The notes under the pieces: model-generated | Database searches by the model: none | Seen by the model: the letters and a program-made list of their open reading frames with translations, nothing else | What the model was told of the DNA's origin: nothing | Part shown: positions 62,306 through 64,000 of the stretch, in pieces | Layout: every line of letters starts with the position of its first letter | How positions within the stretch are numbered: the first letter of the stretch is position 1 | Translations under genes and position numbers: made by a program | Assembly (NCBI GenBank): GCA_900078375.1 | Contig: FLQS01000034.1 | Location: 42,143-106,142 of the forward strand | Direction of reading: 5' to 3' | Source of the DNA: an uncultured Mycobacterium sp. | GTDB taxonomy: Bacteria; Actinomycetota; Actinomycetes; Mycobacteriales; Mycobacteriaceae | Length of the DNA: 64,000 nucleotides

Positions 62306-62740
62306 TCAAAAGTTAAGCAGCAGAACGCCACCCACGAGCAGCGCCACCACCTTGACAACTTCGACTACGACGTAGACGTAGTGCGCGCGCGATCGCCCGG
62401 CCTCGGCGTGGCTCGCGTCGGCCAGCACCGCATCGGAGCGCCGCGTCAGGGCCGGACGCACGCCGATCACCTGGATCAGGAGCGCGGCTATGGCGACCAG
62501 GACGGCAGCAGTGACGCCGATGCTGGGCGTGCCGATCACCAGGGCGACGACGATGACCGCGGCCAGCACCGCTTCGCAGGTGTTGAGCGCACGGAAGACG
62601 AGCCGACCGATTCCCAACCCGAGTGCGATGGTGACCCCGGGAGCACGGAACTTCAGCGGCGCCTCGAGGAACGAGATGGCCAGCACCATCCCCAGCCAGA
62701 CGAACAACGCTGCCACCGCGACCGCCGCCCAGTGCTGCAT
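62306..62740 (-). CDS. Small four-helix membrane protein
   Basis: 144 residues. Four hydrophobic segments: AAVAVAALFVWLGMVLAISF, AVLAAVIVVALVIG, AAVLVAIAALLIQVIG and YVYVVVEVVKVVALLVGGVLLL, with FRAPG and RRSDAVLADASHAEAGRSRAH in the loops. DUF1772-like, but not certain. Lies 9 nt after the LLM gene. Confidence 0.72.
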   Translation of the reverse strand: MQHWAAVAVAALFVWLGMVLAISFLEAPLKFRAPGVTIALGLGIGRLVFRALNTCEAVLAAVIVVALVIGTPSIGVTAAVLVAIAALLIQVIGVRPALTRRSDAVLADASHAEAGRSRAHYVYVVVEVVKVVALLVGGVLLLNF

Positions 62741-62749
62741 CGTGTCTCC

Positions 62750-63616
62750 TTACTGCCACTCCGTGGCGAGTTCGGCCACCCAGGCACCGGCCTGCGCCGG
62801 GTCATCCGGCGGCGACGCGACCAGAACCAGTTCGTCAACACCCAACTGTGCCAGACGCCGTATCTCGGCCGGATCCGGTTGGCATAGCGCGACCGCCAAC
62901 CGCAGTTCGGCCGGATCACGTTCCGCTTCCGCACACAGCCTGTGCAATGTCGTTACCTTGGCCGCGACGTCGTCGACGTCACGCAGATTGAAGCCGTACC
63001 ACCCGTCACCCCAGTGCGCGACCCGGCGCAGGGCGGCATCGCTGTTGCCACCGCACAGGATCGGAATGGTGCGCTCCCGCGGTTTGGGATTGACCCGGAT
63101 GTTCGCGAAGCTAGCGAATTCGCCTGTGTAGGAGGCAATATCGTCACGCCAGATCGTCCGTATCGCGGCCACATAATCGGCGGCACGGGCCGCTCGCCGC
63201 TCGAACGGAACCCCGATCGCATCGAATTCCTCACGTGACCAACCGATTCCGATGCCGAGCGAGAATCGGCCACCGCTGAGCTTGTCCAGGCTCGCGGCCT
63301 GCTTGGCCACGATCACCGGGTTGTGCTCGGGCAGCAGCAGAACGCCGGTGGCGATTCCGATCGTCGTCGTGGCCGCCGCGGCGAACGACAGGCCGATCAT
63401 CGGATCGATCCAGTCGGCGTCGGCGGGCACGGCGATCTTGCCGTCGTCGGCGTAGGGATAGCGCGATGCGGAATCGTCGACCATCACGACGTGCTCCCCC
63501 GCCCACAACGTGGCGAAGCCGCACTGCTCGGCGGCGACGGCCACGGCCTGGATCACCGCGGATTCGGCGCCAGCGCCGATACCCAGAGCGTGCAATCCAA
63601 GTCGCATACTGCGCAT
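62750..63616 (-). CDS. LLM-class F420-dependent oxidoreductase
   Basis: 288 residues; alternative starts at 63607 and 63643. MRLGLHALGIGAGAES, GFATLWAGEHVVM, TTTIGIATGVLLLPEHNP, GGRFSLGIGIGWSREEFDAIGVPFERRAARAADYV and PILCGGNSDAALRRVAHWGDGWYGF match the luciferase-like F420 family (TIGR03619 type). It oxidises or reduces an unknown substrate with F420. Divergent from the short gene at 63642 with a gap of only 25 bp. Confidence 0.87.
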   Translation of the reverse strand: MRSMRLGLHALGIGAGAESAVIQAVAVAAEQCGFATLWAGEHVVMVDDSASRYPYADDGKIAVPADADWIDPMIGLSFAAAATTTIGIATGVLLLPEHNPVIVAKQAASLDKLSGGRFSLGIGIGWSREEFDAIGVPFERRAARAADYVAAIRTIWRDDIASYTGEFASFANIRVNPKPRERTIPILCGGNSDAALRRVAHWGDGWYGFNLRDVDDVAAKVTTLHRLCAEAERDPAELRLAVALCQPDPAEIRRLAQLGVDELVLVASPPDDPAQAGAWVAELATEWQ

Positions 63617-63641
63617 CTTTGCACGCGTCATAATGGTCGCC

Positions 63642-63833
63642 ATGAGCGATGACCCGGTGGCCGTGCTGCAGCGGTGGGAAGATGCCGGCGCGCACTGGGC
63701 AATGATCGATCGTCACGCCGACTCGGTCACCATCGGCCTGTACCGCTGTGACGGCGGCGAGGAGGTCGACCGATTCACCTCAGCCGACCCGATGCTGCTG
63801 GACTTCGTGCGGGATCGCGACAGCAGCTTCTAA
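63642..63833 (+). CDS. Conserved mycobacterial 63-residue protein
   Basis: 63 residues from the ATG at 63642. DPVAVLQRWEDAGAHWAMIDRHADSVTIGLYRCDGGEEVDRFTSADPMLLDFVRDRDSS is compact and mixed alpha/beta, with no membrane segment. I recognise it only as a type of small protein often found in mycobacteria; function unknown. The stop overlaps that of the opposing gene. Confidence 0.65.
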   Translation: MSDDPVAVLQRWEDAGAHWAMIDRHADSVTIGLYRCDGGEEVDRFTSADPMLLDFVRDRDSSF

Positions 63834-64000
63834 AGCTGGATGAATCCGCCGTTCCACCAGACGCCCCAGGCGGGCAGGTCGGCGTTCCAGACCACCGGCA
63901 GCCACGGCGCCCACGGCGGCGGCGGCGGCGCTGGCGGTGCCCAGACCGGGACGACATCATCGATGTCGGCGCGATGTCCAGGTGGCGGCAGATACCCCTG
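63830..64000 (-). CDS. C-terminal part of a Pro/Trp-rich protein (edge-cut)
   Basis: 57 visible codons ending in a TAG at 63830: VVPVWAPPAPPPPPWAPWLP then WNADLPAWGVWWNGGFIQL. The Pro/Trp-rich tail suggests a secreted or wall-associated protein, with the start beyond the window. Confidence 0.6.
   Translation of the reverse strand, partial: QGYLPPPGHRADIDDVVPVWAPPAPPPPPWAPWLPVVWNADLPAWGVWWNGGFIQL

Overview
The window is high-GC actinobacterial chromosome, almost certainly from an environmental Mycobacterium (Mycolicibacterium-like). The evidence is an antigen-85-type mycolyltransferase, an ATP-dependent DNA ligase LigB, F420/deazaflavin-family oxidoreductases, many FadE-type acyl-CoA dehydrogenases, PGRS-style Gly/Ala-rich repeats, a decayed mycolic-acid cyclopropane synthase and several mycobacterium-style secreted proteins (DUF732, DUF4189). 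It holds about 63 intact or edge-cut protein genes, one tRNA and four recognisable gene relics. No phage, IS element, integrase or CRISPR array is visible.

Layout. 0-4.5 kb: an edge-cut MASE1-GAF sensor, an SDR-type epimerase, and a lipoprotein metallopeptidase whose domain is duplicated, the second copy without its HExxH motif. 4.6-9.3 kb: a two-domain acyl-CoA dehydrogenase, an HSD10-like SDR and a membrane-tethered molybdopterin oxidoreductase. 9.3-17.5 kb: ligB, a flavoprotein hydroxylase/mycothiol-isomerase pair, cstA-ybdD (pyruvate/peptide uptake), a small P-loop kinase and an antigen-85-like gene. 17.7-24.3 kb: a translationally coupled fadE pair with a convergent SDR, a SOUL protein, a cyclopropane-synthase relic and a SulP transporter. 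24.6-36.7 kb: PAS-ANTAR regulator plus VanX-like dipeptidase, two divergent genes (DHA2 MFS, APH-like kinase), a Baeyer-Villiger monooxygenase/esterase operon under a divergent TetR, a run of secreted or cell-wall proteins (M15 peptidase, DUF732, CAP-like, S1 protease) and a flavin monooxygenase.

37.2-45.7 kb is a catabolic block: a benzoylformate-decarboxylase-like ThDP enzyme, an ECF sigma factor with no neighbouring anti-sigma, a FadR-type regulator, and a tight acyl-CoA ligase / class II aldolase-fold / ACMSD-like amidohydrolase operon that abuts a convergent cysteine hydrolase / D-2-hydroxyacid dehydrogenase operon. Together they look like a route for an aromatic or branched 2-oxo acid. 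The substrate cannot be read from sequence.

45.8-57.0 kb is accessory and surface-oriented: a Ddn-like protein, a Tat-type berberine-bridge oxidoreductase, a PGRS-repeat protein fused to a GH5 glycosidase, relics of a VOC protein, a PGRS protein and a carboxylesterase, an acyltransferase-3, a DUF4189 protein and a three-repeat VCBS/cadherin-like surface protein preceded by two matching inverted repeats. It ends at a tRNA-Ala(GGC). 57.2-64.0 kb is conserved core: pgm with a coupled MFS gene; the crcB1-crcB2-DUF190 operon (the DUF190 protein is a three-repeat chain); and a cupin / membrane protein / LLM-oxidoreductase operon. By remembered M. tuberculosis gene numbers (ligB Rv3062, cstA Rv3063, pgmA Rv3068c, crcB Rv3069-3070, Rv3071), the interval between cstA and pgm is far longer here.
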